Assembly: GCA_029561455.1 (NCBI GenBank)
Contig: JAKQIY010000064.1
Span: forward strand, 62,001 to 126,000
Length of the DNA stretch: 64,000 bases
Source of the DNA: a bacterium
Lineage (GTDB): Bacteria; Zhuqueibacterota; Zhuqueibacteria; Residuimicrobiales; Krinioviventaceae
Direction: 5' to 3'
Below are positions 27,868-36,412 of this stretch, one piece after another; within the stretch, counting starts at the first letter, position 1, and each line of letters opens with the position of its first letter. A program made the position numbers and the translations under genes. The notes under the pieces were generated by a model, which saw only the letters and a program-made list of their open reading frames with translations, made no database searches and was not told the origin of the DNA.

Positions 27868-29010
27868 TTATTTCCAAATACCGGCGATTTTGTAATTGCA
27901 GGTGGGACATTTAGAATCGCTGATCTTGTTTTCCAGAATCCGGAAACCAATCCGCCGCACCAGCACAGCGCCGCAGCCCGGACAATAAGTATTTTCACCG
28001 GGATCGCCGGGGATGTTGCCGGTATAAACATAATGCAAACCATTATCGAGCCCGATTTGCCGCGCGGTTTTCAGGGTTTCCAACGGCGTGGCCGGCAAGT
28101 TGGTCAACCGGTATTGAGGATGAAAACGGGAAAAATGCACCGGAACATCGGGGCCCAATTCCGTAACTATCCATTTGCACATCTCTTTCAACTCCCGGCG
28201 ATCATCGTTCTGTCCGGGGATGACAAGATAAACAATTTCCGTCCACATATTTTTTTTGCGCAACAACACCAGGGTATCCAAAACCGGCCGCAAATGTCCG
28301 GCAACCAGTTCGGTATAAAAACGTTCGCTAAAGGCTTTTAAATCAATCTTGACGGCATCGAGCACCTGGCACAGATCGGACATGGGCTGTTTTTGTATAT
28401 AACCATTCGAGATCATGATGCTTTTTACACCCGGTTTGCGACCTGCAACAGCCGTATCGTACAAATATTCGGTAAAAACTACCGGTTCATTATAGGTATA
28501 GGCAATAGAAACGCAGTGATTGTGCCTGGCCAGGGTAACTATCTTTTGCGGGGGCAGATCGAGCGATTCGATCTGTTCCGGTCGGGACTGGGATATCTCC
28601 CAATTTTGGCAAAACTTGCACATTACATTACAACCGGCAGTAGCGTATGAAAAAGCCAGGCTGCCGGGGAAAAAGTGGAACATGGGCTTTTTTTCAACCG
28701 GATCGACATGGGCGCTGCATGCTTTGCCATAAACGAGCGTATAATATACTCCCCCCTCATTCTCACGCACGCCACAATAACCTCTCTCCAGGTCATCGAT
28801 TACACATTCGCGCGGACATAACTGACATTTGATCTTACGGTTATCCAGTTTTTGATAATACCGCGCTTCGGTTTTATCTTCCAGGCCGCTACTCTGCGCC
28901 CGTGCATTTGATGTTAAGAATTTTTGCATTAAAGGAGCAGCCAACAGGCAGCCGCCGGCAGCGCAGGTTGTTTTAATATATTGTCTTCTGCTCAGGTTCT
29001 TCATGATCAT
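27868..29010 (-). CDS. amrS: AmmeMemoRadiSam radical SAM enzyme with Tat-type leader
   Basis: Radical SAM enzyme of the AmmeMemoRadiSam trio. The Cys-rich N-domain CQLCPRECV is followed by the cluster motif CNVMCKFC and, at the C-terminus, a CPGC...CPTC zinc ribbon, all typical of the family. The N-terminus carries SRRQYIK followed by a hydrophobic stretch, which looks like a twin-arginine export signal. The chosen start at 29010 overlaps the stop of the DUF362 gene by 4 bases (ATGA); ATG at 29004 is the alternative. The reaction is unknown. An exported radical SAM enzyme would need an extracytoplasmic electron source, which is unusual. Confidence 0.88.
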   Translation of the reverse strand: MIMKNLSRRQYIKTTCAAGGCLLAAPLMQKFLTSNARAQSSGLEDKTEARYYQKLDNRKIKCQLCPRECVIDDLERGYCGVRENEGGVYYTLVYGKACSAHVDPVEKKPMFHFFPGSLAFSYATAGCNVMCKFCQNWEISQSRPEQIESLDLPPQKIVTLARHNHCVSIAYTYNEPVVFTEYLYDTAVAGRKPGVKSIMISNGYIQKQPMSDLCQVLDAVKIDLKAFSERFYTELVAGHLRPVLDTLVLLRKKNMWTEIVYLVIPGQNDDRRELKEMCKWIVTELGPDVPVHFSRFHPQYRLTNLPATPLETLKTARQIGLDNGLHYVYTGNIPGDPGENTYCPGCGAVLVRRIGFRILENKISDSKCPTCNYKIAGIWK

Positions 29011-30017
29011 ACCCGCACACATTCGATCTTTTCAAGATCATTGGTTCCCAGACGATGGGTTTGGTCGGCGGCAGTTGCAATATAACGTGGTTCGCGGCCG
29101 GCCTGTTTCAGGGAGAAAAGTTTTTCGGCCTTACGTTTTGTTTCCACAATGTCCCAGCAAACCTGGTCGAGCGCGACAATATCGGTTGCTACAACCAAAC
29201 TGTCCATATTCCAGCACCATTGCGGCATAAAAGGTGGTCCGCCTTCATATTGAGCGGTGATGGCATCGCAAATAATTAACCTGGTTTTATTGCGGATTGG
29301 AGGCAGCATATTGACATCGGCGACAAAAGGATCGCCAATATTATCATGATATTTATTGGGATTATTGATAACCCCGAAATTATTTTTCATTCCCGCAGAG
29401 AGCCCCACAATGCCATGATCTTTGAGAATCGGCAGATTAATTAATGCTGTACACATTTCGGTAACAATGCGGGTCAATAAACTGCCAATTTGGCCATATT
29501 CGGCGATGTCCTGTGAAAATCCTACCCGGTTGTTGCCAAAACACTGTACTTTTTGCCGACCCTGATACAACGTATACCCGGCGCGTAACAGGTCGTTATC
29601 ATGGCGATCCCAAATAATGATATTACTTTTGTTCACCCCCGCAGCAATCAGCCGTTCTACAACCGCGTTTACAAGTTCCGGCCGGGTCGATAATCCCTTT
29701 CCTGCCAGGCAATTGACTTTGAGACCGACAATATCTTCTGGTTTAAATAAATATCTCCAAATATTCTGGCTGTTTTGCTGAAACAGGTTTTCCAGCGCAG
29801 TATCCAGCAATTTTTGAACCGCCGCTTCATCGGGTAAATTCTGCGAGGTGCGTAAATCGTTGCGGTGTGCAATAACCACACGCGACTGTTTTTGGCCAGC
29901 TGTGTTAGAGGGTATTGTTAATCCGGGAACGGCATACGCAGTAGCGCTACGTCTGCCCAATAATAATGCGCCACCCACAAGCATAGTTTTTTTTATGAAT
30001 TGCCGGCGTTTTTCCAA
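29007..30017 (-). CDS. DUF362 protein with Tat-type leader
   Basis: A 336-residue DUF362-domain protein. The leader KRRQFIKK plus hydrophobic MLVGGALLLG indicates twin-arginine export. The body has VGLKVNCLAGKGLSTRPE, IIIWDRHDNDL, LINLPILKDHGIVGLSAGMKN and NNPNKYHD, all hallmarks of DUF362. The TTG at 30017 is chosen because GAGG lies 8 bases upstream and the Tat signal then starts properly; an open frame continues 42 bases further to 30059 without a ribosome site. Members often lie beside Fe-S or radical SAM genes, but the activity is unknown. The ATGA overlap with the radical SAM gene implies joint synthesis. Confidence 0.85.
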   Translation of the reverse strand: MEKRRQFIKKTMLVGGALLLGRRSATAYAVPGLTIPSNTAGQKQSRVVIAHRNDLRTSQNLPDEAAVQKLLDTALENLFQQNSQNIWRYLFKPEDIVGLKVNCLAGKGLSTRPELVNAVVERLIAAGVNKSNIIIWDRHDNDLLRAGYTLYQGRQKVQCFGNNRVGFSQDIAEYGQIGSLLTRIVTEMCTALINLPILKDHGIVGLSAGMKNNFGVINNPNKYHDNIGDPFVADVNMLPPIRNKTRLIICDAITAQYEGGPPFMPQWCWNMDSLVVATDIVALDQVCWDIVETKRKAEKLFSLKQAGREPRYIATAADQTHRLGTNDLEKIECVRV

Positions 30018-30021
30018 GTAT

Positions 30022-30029
30022 CTTTCCTC
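30022..30029 (-). promoter_or_regulatory. Ribosome-binding site deciding a TTG start
   Basis: GAGGAAAG on the minus strand at 30029-30022 places GAGG 8 bases before the TTG at 30017, so translation of the DUF362 gene most likely starts there and not at the upstream frame opening at 30059. Confidence 0.6.
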
Positions 30030-30093
30030 AAACAAAAAACCGCAATCGGTTATGATCACGGTTTTAAATATGGACTACTTGAGGAATATACTA

Positions 30094-32289
30094 TTATCTG
30101 AGAAAACGTTCAACAAGTTTTTTAAATCCGGTTTTGGTAAAATCGGCTTCTTCAAAGAAATCGGACGAGGTCACATCTTCATCTTGGGTTTCATTTTGAA
30201 CAGGTTTGATCTCTTCCTGGTTTATGACCGGAATTTGAGTATTTAATTGCTGCGGAGTTAGGAAAGCGTTACTTTCCTGAATAAATGCGGCGCCAGGTGC
30301 AACCTGGGGAGCAGGTTCGTTTTGCAGAGCTTCCGGTTGTTCATTTTCCAGATCCGGTTCGGGTAACGATCTCTCTTTAGCCTGTACATACATCACCCGG
30401 TTATCGATGGCGATTGCGATCTGGTTAGCCAGAATTTCCAAAGTATGCATAGTATCCAATGAAGGTAAGCGGCAATCTACAGGATCATCGACAATTAAAA
30501 AGCCGATAATTTTTCCTTCCCGCGATTTGATCGGTACAATGATCACAGCCCAGTTCGGCCAGCAATCTGCAAAAAATTCTCCACCATCTGAACCATAATA
30601 AACACGCTTTAACGGGCGTAAAATCCGTTCTTCATTTTTCACAAAATAAGACTTGCCCAGCATATATTCTTTACGTAACAGATTGCTGAATTCAGCAAGA
30701 TCATAGTTTAACTCTTTGATTTGCGCCAGCTTTACTTTATCTTCACAAGCGACTGCTTTGGTTTCAAGCATACCGCTCTTTTTACTGATCAAAACCAGCG
30801 ATACCATACTAAAATCAAGTGAAAACTTGACCGACCAGACCACCTCTTTTAATAATTCACTCAGGCTGTAATATAGCTTGAATACATTACTGTTAACCAG
30901 AATCTGTTTCATCCGCCGGTTACGACGCTCCAGTGTGGATATGCGATAATAGTTTTCCACAGTAATCGAAACAAGCCGACTGAATAATTCCAGATTATAA
31001 AAAGTAGCTTTGGTCGGAACATTGCCAGGATGAGGTTCATCCAGCGAGATATAGCCAAAAGTACGGTTACTTTGATCGGTAAGATTCAAAATAATCAAAT
31101 CACGTTTATGCCACTCCGGGATTGGTTGATTATCCAGGGAATTGTTTTGTACCAGTTCGTGATTTAAATTTGTCGTTAACTGACGCTGTTCTTTTTTATG
31201 GTAAATAACTTTGACGTGTGATTTGTCGCTAAAGATCTTTTCCACTACTTTTTGCGGAACTTCCATAGTTTGCTGGCTAGCCGGATCTTCTTTTTCTGCA
31301 TATCCAACCATTGCCTGTTTCACAAAGGCATGTTTGCGGGGGTCCAGTAACGCAACTGTAGAACGTTTAAAACCGAATACCTGGCATACCAGTTCAGAAA
31401 GATTTTTCAACAATACATCAATCGAATCCGTATAACTGCGATGAATAACATCGACAATTTCAGAGATCATATTTTTTTGATCGATGGAGTATTTTTGCAG
31501 AGCCACACTCGTTTTTTCTTCGGCAAGGATAATGAGATTACCGCGAAAACCAATAATAAGCTTGGGATTGGTATCGTCGTAAATAAGAGATAATTGTATA
31601 CGTGCATGAGATTTTTGCCCACCCTTGTTTAACATGAAAACATCAAATGACGCGGCAGGCTTTTTAGCGGCAATATTAAATACTTTATTAAAGAAATCAT
31701 TACTGTCTGTAAGCGATAAAATATCAATTATGGTTAATTCAAGCAATTCATCATTAGTATAACCGGTTACCTTTTGTAAATATTTACTTACAGAAAGAAA
31801 ACGCCCTTTGCGGTCACAAACAAAATAACCGGATTCACCGCTTACCAGAGATACGGATTTTTCTTCTTTTACGGGTAATGATGTAATTTTGTGAATGGGG
31901 GGTTGTGCCGGTTGTAATCTTTTTTTAAATTTTGCAGCGCGTTTCAGGCTTTCAGAAAGAGCGGCCAAATAACCTTTGCGTTTGATAACACATTCAAAAA
32001 CACCCAGTTCCTTACCACGTATGGCGATAAAATCATCATCTTCATTTATAGTTAAAATGACCGGCAGATCATGACTAATCTTTTTTATTGTATCACAAAA
32101 TATTTCACGTTTTCCGTTTGCTAACTCGCTATCTATCAATAATATATCAAAATCAGCTTTTGTAAAATGATCAACTACTTCCTGCAAAGTTGTCGCACCA
32201 AGCGGCAGGTAATGTTGATTTTGAACACTCAAAACCTGTCGCGTGGCTTCAACATAAGATGCGTTGGGATGAGCAATTACTATTTTCAT
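30094..32289 (-). CDS. Signalling protein: degenerate receiver, PAS, GAF domains
   Basis: A 731-residue cytoplasmic protein. Residues 1-115 resemble a response-regulator receiver (phospho-acceptor-like Asp53 in LLIDSE), but the acidic pair is replaced by HP in VIAHPN, so it is probably a pseudo-receiver. A PAS domain follows at about 155-265 (GYFVCDRKGRFLSVSKYLQ, VTGYTNDELL), then a GAF domain at about 290-450 and a second GAF-like region at about 470-640. The tail is Glu/Gln-rich and lacks any kinase, cyclase, phosphatase or DNA-binding domain. Output by protein contact is therefore likely. It lies 76 bases upstream of the DUF362 start and leads the long minus-strand run. Confidence 0.75.
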   Translation of the reverse strand: MKIVIAHPNASYVEATRQVLSVQNQHYLPLGATTLQEVVDHFTKADFDILLIDSELANGKREIFCDTIKKISHDLPVILTINEDDDFIAIRGKELGVFECVIKRKGYLAALSESLKRAAKFKKRLQPAQPPIHKITSLPVKEEKSVSLVSGESGYFVCDRKGRFLSVSKYLQKVTGYTNDELLELTIIDILSLTDSNDFFNKVFNIAAKKPAASFDVFMLNKGGQKSHARIQLSLIYDDTNPKLIIGFRGNLIILAEEKTSVALQKYSIDQKNMISEIVDVIHRSYTDSIDVLLKNLSELVCQVFGFKRSTVALLDPRKHAFVKQAMVGYAEKEDPASQQTMEVPQKVVEKIFSDKSHVKVIYHKKEQRQLTTNLNHELVQNNSLDNQPIPEWHKRDLIILNLTDQSNRTFGYISLDEPHPGNVPTKATFYNLELFSRLVSITVENYYRISTLERRNRRMKQILVNSNVFKLYYSLSELLKEVVWSVKFSLDFSMVSLVLISKKSGMLETKAVACEDKVKLAQIKELNYDLAEFSNLLRKEYMLGKSYFVKNEERILRPLKRVYYGSDGGEFFADCWPNWAVIIVPIKSREGKIIGFLIVDDPVDCRLPSLDTMHTLEILANQIAIAIDNRVMYVQAKERSLPEPDLENEQPEALQNEPAPQVAPGAAFIQESNAFLTPQQLNTQIPVINQEEIKPVQNETQDEDVTSSDFFEEADFTKTGFKKLVERFLR

Positions 32290-32957
32290 ATTCCCATAAT
32301 CTCCATATTCAAATAAGGGTGAATACCCTTTATAACTAGATAATTTAAAACAAGGTCCGACTACAAGTCACGTCATTCAATTTTTATCAACAAGGTAGTA
32401 ATATAATGATATTATCTACAATACACAATCTAGTCTTTACCTGTCAGTGAGTACTTTTCGCCACATCCTGACATTTTGTTGCCTGCATGTCACTCCTGTA
32501 TTAATTGATTACCAAAATCTCTTACAATAACCGGACATAAATTCAATAATAACAACAAAATTAAAAAGAACATTATTTCAGTATCATGAGTATAAATCAA
32601 TACATTGTACGATACGCACATAAAAGCAAAATTTAAGCCAAAATCAAAATACTAAAAATTTATTAAATTAAAAAACACAGGATAGCAAACAGCCTGACAA
32701 GTGATAATTTAATAAAAAACATGACTAGTAAAATTATGAATACCTGAATTATATCATATCACTAAAACAAATAGGTTCTTATATAATAATGAGCGGCGAA
32801 ACATAAACCTGATACGAATATGTAATAGTAGAGACTGCAGATATGTAACAAGAAATCAGGAGTATTCTTGTTGCTTTTTTTAAGAAATATGTTTATCATT
32901 CATTAGAGACAAGACAATATACGATCTGAATTATTCATTTGATCAAAGAGTACAATT
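32290..32957. other. 668-base AT-rich divergent intergenic region
   Basis: No convincing gene is present. It separates the PAS/GAF protein (-) from the KamA-family gene (+) and must hold promoters for both. Visible structures are a small hairpin AAGGGT-GAAT-ACCCTT at 32315-32330, beside the start of the minus-strand gene, and a terminator-like hairpin at 32847-32881. A 19-base AT-rich stretch at 32626-32644 recurs with one mismatch at 37148-37166. Confidence 0.6.
32847..32881 (+). terminator. Terminator-like hairpin in the kamA-family leader
   Basis: AACAAGAA (32847-32854), a 10-base loop and TTCTTGTT (32865-32872) form a perfect 8-bp stem, followed by GC and seven T (32875-32881). It lies 76 bases before the ATG of the downstream gene and no plus-strand gene precedes it, so it may be an attenuator or the end of a small RNA. 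Confidence 0.5.
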
Positions 32958-34754
32958 ATGAATTATAATAAAAAAAATATTGACCGATTTTTTTCCATTA
33001 ATCCTACCATTTATAATTTGTTAAATGATGCAGAAAATCCGCTCATGGCAAAAAACTTTTTAAAAGTTTATATAGATGAAATGATCAATATATTGCATCG
33101 AAATAATCGCACAATTCAACCTCTGGAATGGTCCTTGCAAATGAATTGTTTGCAAACCTTTAGAAGAATAATCTCGGTTCGCAGTCAAAAATTAACCAAA
33201 TTCAATATTGTCAAATTATTATGGCATTTAGCCAAAGAAAATATCAAAAAATTACCTGATGACTTGAACGATGGATTTTTTGAAGAGATGAGCCGCTTGT
33301 TTGCCGGAATGCTTGGTAAAAGCGGTATCTATAATGACGATATGATAGCCGGAAATGTCAGGTTAAAAGGACGGGACGCAGCCATTGACCGCTCTGAACG
33401 ATTAGATGAAATGGCGTTAAAAGCGCAAAAGATCATCAGAAAATATAAATGCGGTCTGGACGAATCAATAATCAAGCTCAGGCAGGAAAATAAAAAAAGA
33501 ATTTTGAACTATTTTAAAGCAACTGATGCGGAATGGAATGATTATCTATGGCAAATTCGTCATGTTATCAGAGATGCAAAGAAACTAGGCGAACTGGTAG
33601 AATTAACCGGTGAAGAAATAAAAGCTATAGAACTGGCCCGCAGCAATAACTTGCCGTTTGGAATTACACCTTATTATGTTTCCCTTATGGATAAAACTCC
33701 GGAAAGGACTGCCGATCATGCGATCAGAGCACAGGTAATACCACCTTTGGATTATGTAGAAACGATTATTGCGTGTAAGCAGGATCCATCTTATAGCTTT
33801 GACTTTATGCTGGAAAATAATACTTCTCCTGTGGATATTGTTACCCGCCGGTACCCGATGATCATTATTATTAAACCCTATAATACCTGCAGTCAGATAT
33901 GTGTGTATTGTCAACGAAACTGGGAAATCAATGATGTTTTGGTGCCTCATGCTCTGGCATCCACAGCAAAAATTGACCGGGCAATTGAATGGGTAAAAGA
34001 GCATAAAGCAGTAACCGAAGTCTTGGTTACCGGGGGCGATCCCCTGGTAATGAAAGACGATAAAATCAATGAAATTCTTGCAAAGCTCTCTGCCATAAAA
34101 CATGTTGAACGTATACGCATTGGGTCACGAACACCGGTGGTTCTTCCGCAACGGATAACCAATGAACTAATCAATACAATTGCGCACTATCATCAACCAG
34201 GGAAAAGAGAAATTATACTCATTACCCATTTTGAACATAGTTATGAAATCACTCCCCAAGCAATGCAGGCGGTTCAAAAATTCAAAACCAGAGGCATGTC
34301 CGTATATAACCAGGCCGTATTTACCGTTGAAAATAGCCGCCGCTTTGAACTGGTAGCCTTACGGAACAAACTTAGATTAATTGGTGTTGACCCATATTAT
34401 ACCTTTAATACCAAAGGAAAGGAAGAAACCAAAAAATACCGCGTACCTCTGGCCAGGTTACAGCAAGAAACCAAAGAAGAAGCTCGTTTAATGCCGGGTA
34501 CGGTAAGGACTGATGAGCCGGTATATAATGTTCCAGGCTTGGGTAAAAACTATATCAAAGCCCAACAGCACCATAGTTTACTTACAATTTTGCCGAATGG
34601 GAAGCGGGTTTATGAATTTCATCCCTGGGAAAAATATTTGTCGTTATCCAATACTTTTATTGATATTGATGTTTCAATTTATGATTATTTGCAGGAAATG
34701 AAAAAACGTGGTGAAAATATTAAAGATTATCAATCAATCTGGTACTATTATTAG
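32958..34754 (+). CDS. KamA-family radical SAM protein with long N-extension
   Basis: A 598-residue protein of the lysine 2,3-aminomutase family. The catalytic core starts near residue 192 (WNDYLWQIRHVIRD, ITPYYVSLMD) and has the cluster motif CSQICVYC (Cys311, 315, 318) and VTGGDPLVM. Family enzymes bind PLP through the Lys of GGGGK; here the aligned site reads PGLGK, with Lys530 as the candidate. The first 190 residues are mostly helical and have no counterpart in ordinary KamA (about 420-470 residues). KamA makes beta-lysine; relatives act on glutamate or on EF-P lysine. Given the altered PLP site and the N-extension, I do not name the substrate. A 59-residue gene follows 11 bases later. 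Confidence 0.85.
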   Translation: MNYNKKNIDRFFSINPTIYNLLNDAENPLMAKNFLKVYIDEMINILHRNNRTIQPLEWSLQMNCLQTFRRIISVRSQKLTKFNIVKLLWHLAKENIKKLPDDLNDGFFEEMSRLFAGMLGKSGIYNDDMIAGNVRLKGRDAAIDRSERLDEMALKAQKIIRKYKCGLDESIIKLRQENKKRILNYFKATDAEWNDYLWQIRHVIRDAKKLGELVELTGEEIKAIELARSNNLPFGITPYYVSLMDKTPERTADHAIRAQVIPPLDYVETIIACKQDPSYSFDFMLENNTSPVDIVTRRYPMIIIIKPYNTCSQICVYCQRNWEINDVLVPHALASTAKIDRAIEWVKEHKAVTEVLVTGGDPLVMKDDKINEILAKLSAIKHVERIRIGSRTPVVLPQRITNELINTIAHYHQPGKREIILITHFEHSYEITPQAMQAVQKFKTRGMSVYNQAVFTVENSRRFELVALRNKLRLIGVDPYYTFNTKGKEETKKYRVPLARLQQETKEEARLMPGTVRTDEPVYNVPGLGKNYIKAQQHHSLLTILPNGKRVYEFHPWEKYLSLSNTFIDIDVSIYDYLQEMKKRGENIKDYQSIWYYY

Positions 34755-34765
34755 AAAGGGAAATT

Positions 34766-34945
34766 ATGACGGAAATGAATGAGCAGCAGTCTGTGGGACC
34801 AACTGAAAGTGAGTACAAGGGAAAACCAATCTTGACATTAAATCCTGAGGACAGGTATCCCTTTTCATTCGGTGTTACAAAAGCTAAATTGATTTTGCAA
34901 TACCTGGACGAGATCAAGGCTTTTATTGAAAAATATGATAAATAA
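34766..34945 (+). CDS. 59-residue small protein after the KamA-family gene
   Basis: A short gene: ATG at 34766 after a purine-rich GAAAGGG, 59 codons, TAA at 34943-34945. The protein is acidic at the start, then contains PEDRYPFSFGVTKAKLI and a charged helix ending FIEKYDK. I have an impression of similar short proteins in FCB bacteria but cannot name a family. It is 11 bases from the KamA-family gene and directly followed by a strong terminator, so it belongs to that operon and may be a small accessory subunit. Confidence 0.7.
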   Translation: MTEMNEQQSVGPTESEYKGKPILTLNPEDRYPFSFGVTKAKLILQYLDEIKAFIEKYDK

Positions 34946-34950
34946 AAAAA

Positions 34951-34979
34951 AACCGTACAATTTCTTGTACGGTTTTTTC
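34951..34979. terminator. Bidirectional terminator between convergent genes
   Basis: AACCGTACAA (34951-34960), TTTC and TTGTACGGTT (34965-34974) make a perfect 10-bp stem, with A run before and T run after. It ends the KamA-family operon on the plus strand and the envelope gene at 35003-36322 on the minus strand. Confidence 0.92.
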
Positions 34980-35002
34980 AAAATTCTAAATAATAATTAA
35001 TC

Positions 35003-36322
35003 TTAACCGATACGGCTTAACCATTCTTTGGCTTTGCCGATATACTCGCTATCAGGATACTTGTTTATCAGATCTTGCAGCATTGTCCTGGCGTTATTGT
35101 AATCGTTGATTTTCATATAGCATCTTCCCAGCATAAGGGTAGCATCGTCCTTTTTATAGGAAAAGCTATGCGTAAAAACATTCTGGAAGGATTGAATCGC
35201 CATTTTATAATCGGCCATTGCAAAATAGGATTCGCCGATCCAGTAGTCACAGTTGCTGATCAGCTTATGATCGGGGAAACGTTTTTTCAGGTCCTGAAAC
35301 ATACCAATTGCTTTGGAGAAATCCTTTGTATAATAAACCTGTAAGGCATTCTGATAGTCGTTCGAAAAAGAGCCTGAACCGGCAGAGCTATACACACCGC
35401 CCCGGGTGGAACCACCAGAAGTTTGCAATTCTTTTTCCAGATCAGCAATGCGTTGATCTTTGAACGACAGATCCTGTTGCAAAGAATTGATCTCTTGTTG
35501 TTTGGCATTGATATTCTGGGACAATTCCTGGTAACGGGTTTGCAGAGTGGTTTGCGGTAACGGCGTGCTGGAAAAATCATCGCCGGATTCAAGCTGCGCA
35601 AGGATATCATCCTCCACTTCACTGAATTCAACCTGTTCAAGGGCAAGTAAATCATCATCAGATTGCTGACGGGCACTGCGTTGCCCCATATAATAGGTTA
35701 AGCCAAAACGGGCATTCAAATACCCATCTTTAGAGCCACTTAAATCCGCGTTATTGATACCATCAATGTCATCGCCCATGGTGAAGCGATAATCTGCCAG
35801 GGCTGTTAAAGCAACCTGCGGCGACACAAACAAATCCACACCGGCACCGAGTATCAGAGAACCATCATAAAAGGTAGAGCCCGATTTAACACCATTGGGT
35901 ATCCTGGTTGGCGTGGGAATACCATTCACCAGTGGAAAATTTTTGGGATAATTATAGTATTCAAAACTGAAAGCACCCAGACCGATTGAAGCATAAGGGA
36001 TAAAACTACCGGTGGAAACCAGATTAAAATTCGCCATTAAATCGATTGAATTCAGAAATGATGTAAATTCGCTGTTTTCATCAGCAAGACGACTGAAACC
36101 AATACCAAGGGATAAATTGAAACGATCGGACATTAGATAACGTCCGATTGCGCCGCCTGAAAGGGCATTGCCGGCTTTAGGGTAATCACAAAATGGATGA
36201 GAAAAACCGCCCACTGCGCCAATGCCGAATTTTGGCTGGGCGGTTGCATTTGTGCTGAAAACAAACTGTGATATCATCAACACAGTTACTGTTATTACAA
36301 CAACTATTTTTAACTTGCTCAT
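35003..36322 (-). CDS. Outer-membrane protein with coiled coil and TPR (YbgF-like C-end)
   Basis: A 439-residue exported protein: signal peptide at 1-29 (ending NATAQ), an OmpA-like eight-strand barrel region at about 30-230 (FGIGAVGGFSHPF, LNARFGLTYYMGQ), a coiled coil at about 260-300 (NINAKQQEINSLQQD), a short Gly/Ser linker and three TPR-like repeats at about 320-435 of the kind found in YbgF/CpoB (YDKAIGMF-type pattern FSKAIGMFQDL). CpoB coordinates outer-membrane constriction with wall synthesis; here the TPRs are tethered to a barrel. The ATG at 36322 has GGGAG upstream and begins the signal peptide; an open frame extends 54 bases further upstream. Confidence 0.8.
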   Translation of the reverse strand: MSKLKIVVVITVTVLMISQFVFSTNATAQPKFGIGAVGGFSHPFCDYPKAGNALSGGAIGRYLMSDRFNLSLGIGFSRLADENSEFTSFLNSIDLMANFNLVSTGSFIPYASIGLGAFSFEYYNYPKNFPLVNGIPTPTRIPNGVKSGSTFYDGSLILGAGVDLFVSPQVALTALADYRFTMGDDIDGINNADLSGSKDGYLNARFGLTYYMGQRSARQQSDDDLLALEQVEFSEVEDDILAQLESGDDFSSTPLPQTTLQTRYQELSQNINAKQQEINSLQQDLSFKDQRIADLEKELQTSGGSTRGGVYSSAGSGSFSNDYQNALQVYYTKDFSKAIGMFQDLKKRFPDHKLISNCDYWIGESYFAMADYKMAIQSFQNVFTHSFSYKKDDATLMLGRCYMKINDYNNARTMLQDLINKYPDSEYIGKAKEWLSRIG

Positions 36323-36412
36323 TTCTTGTCTCCCTTCACGGATGATATACATCAAAAACCAGATAAATCCTTTCATTACGGTTTTACCGTAATCCTCCCT
36401 TTTACTTTCAAA

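Noticed and set aside
32585..32635. Short plus-strand frame of 16 codons in the intergenic gap
   Set aside because: Too short, no ribosome site and no composition different from the surrounding AT-rich DNA.
33603..34103. 166-codon frame antisense to the KamA-family gene
   Set aside because: Contained within the radical SAM core on the other strand; no ribosome site or recognisable domain.
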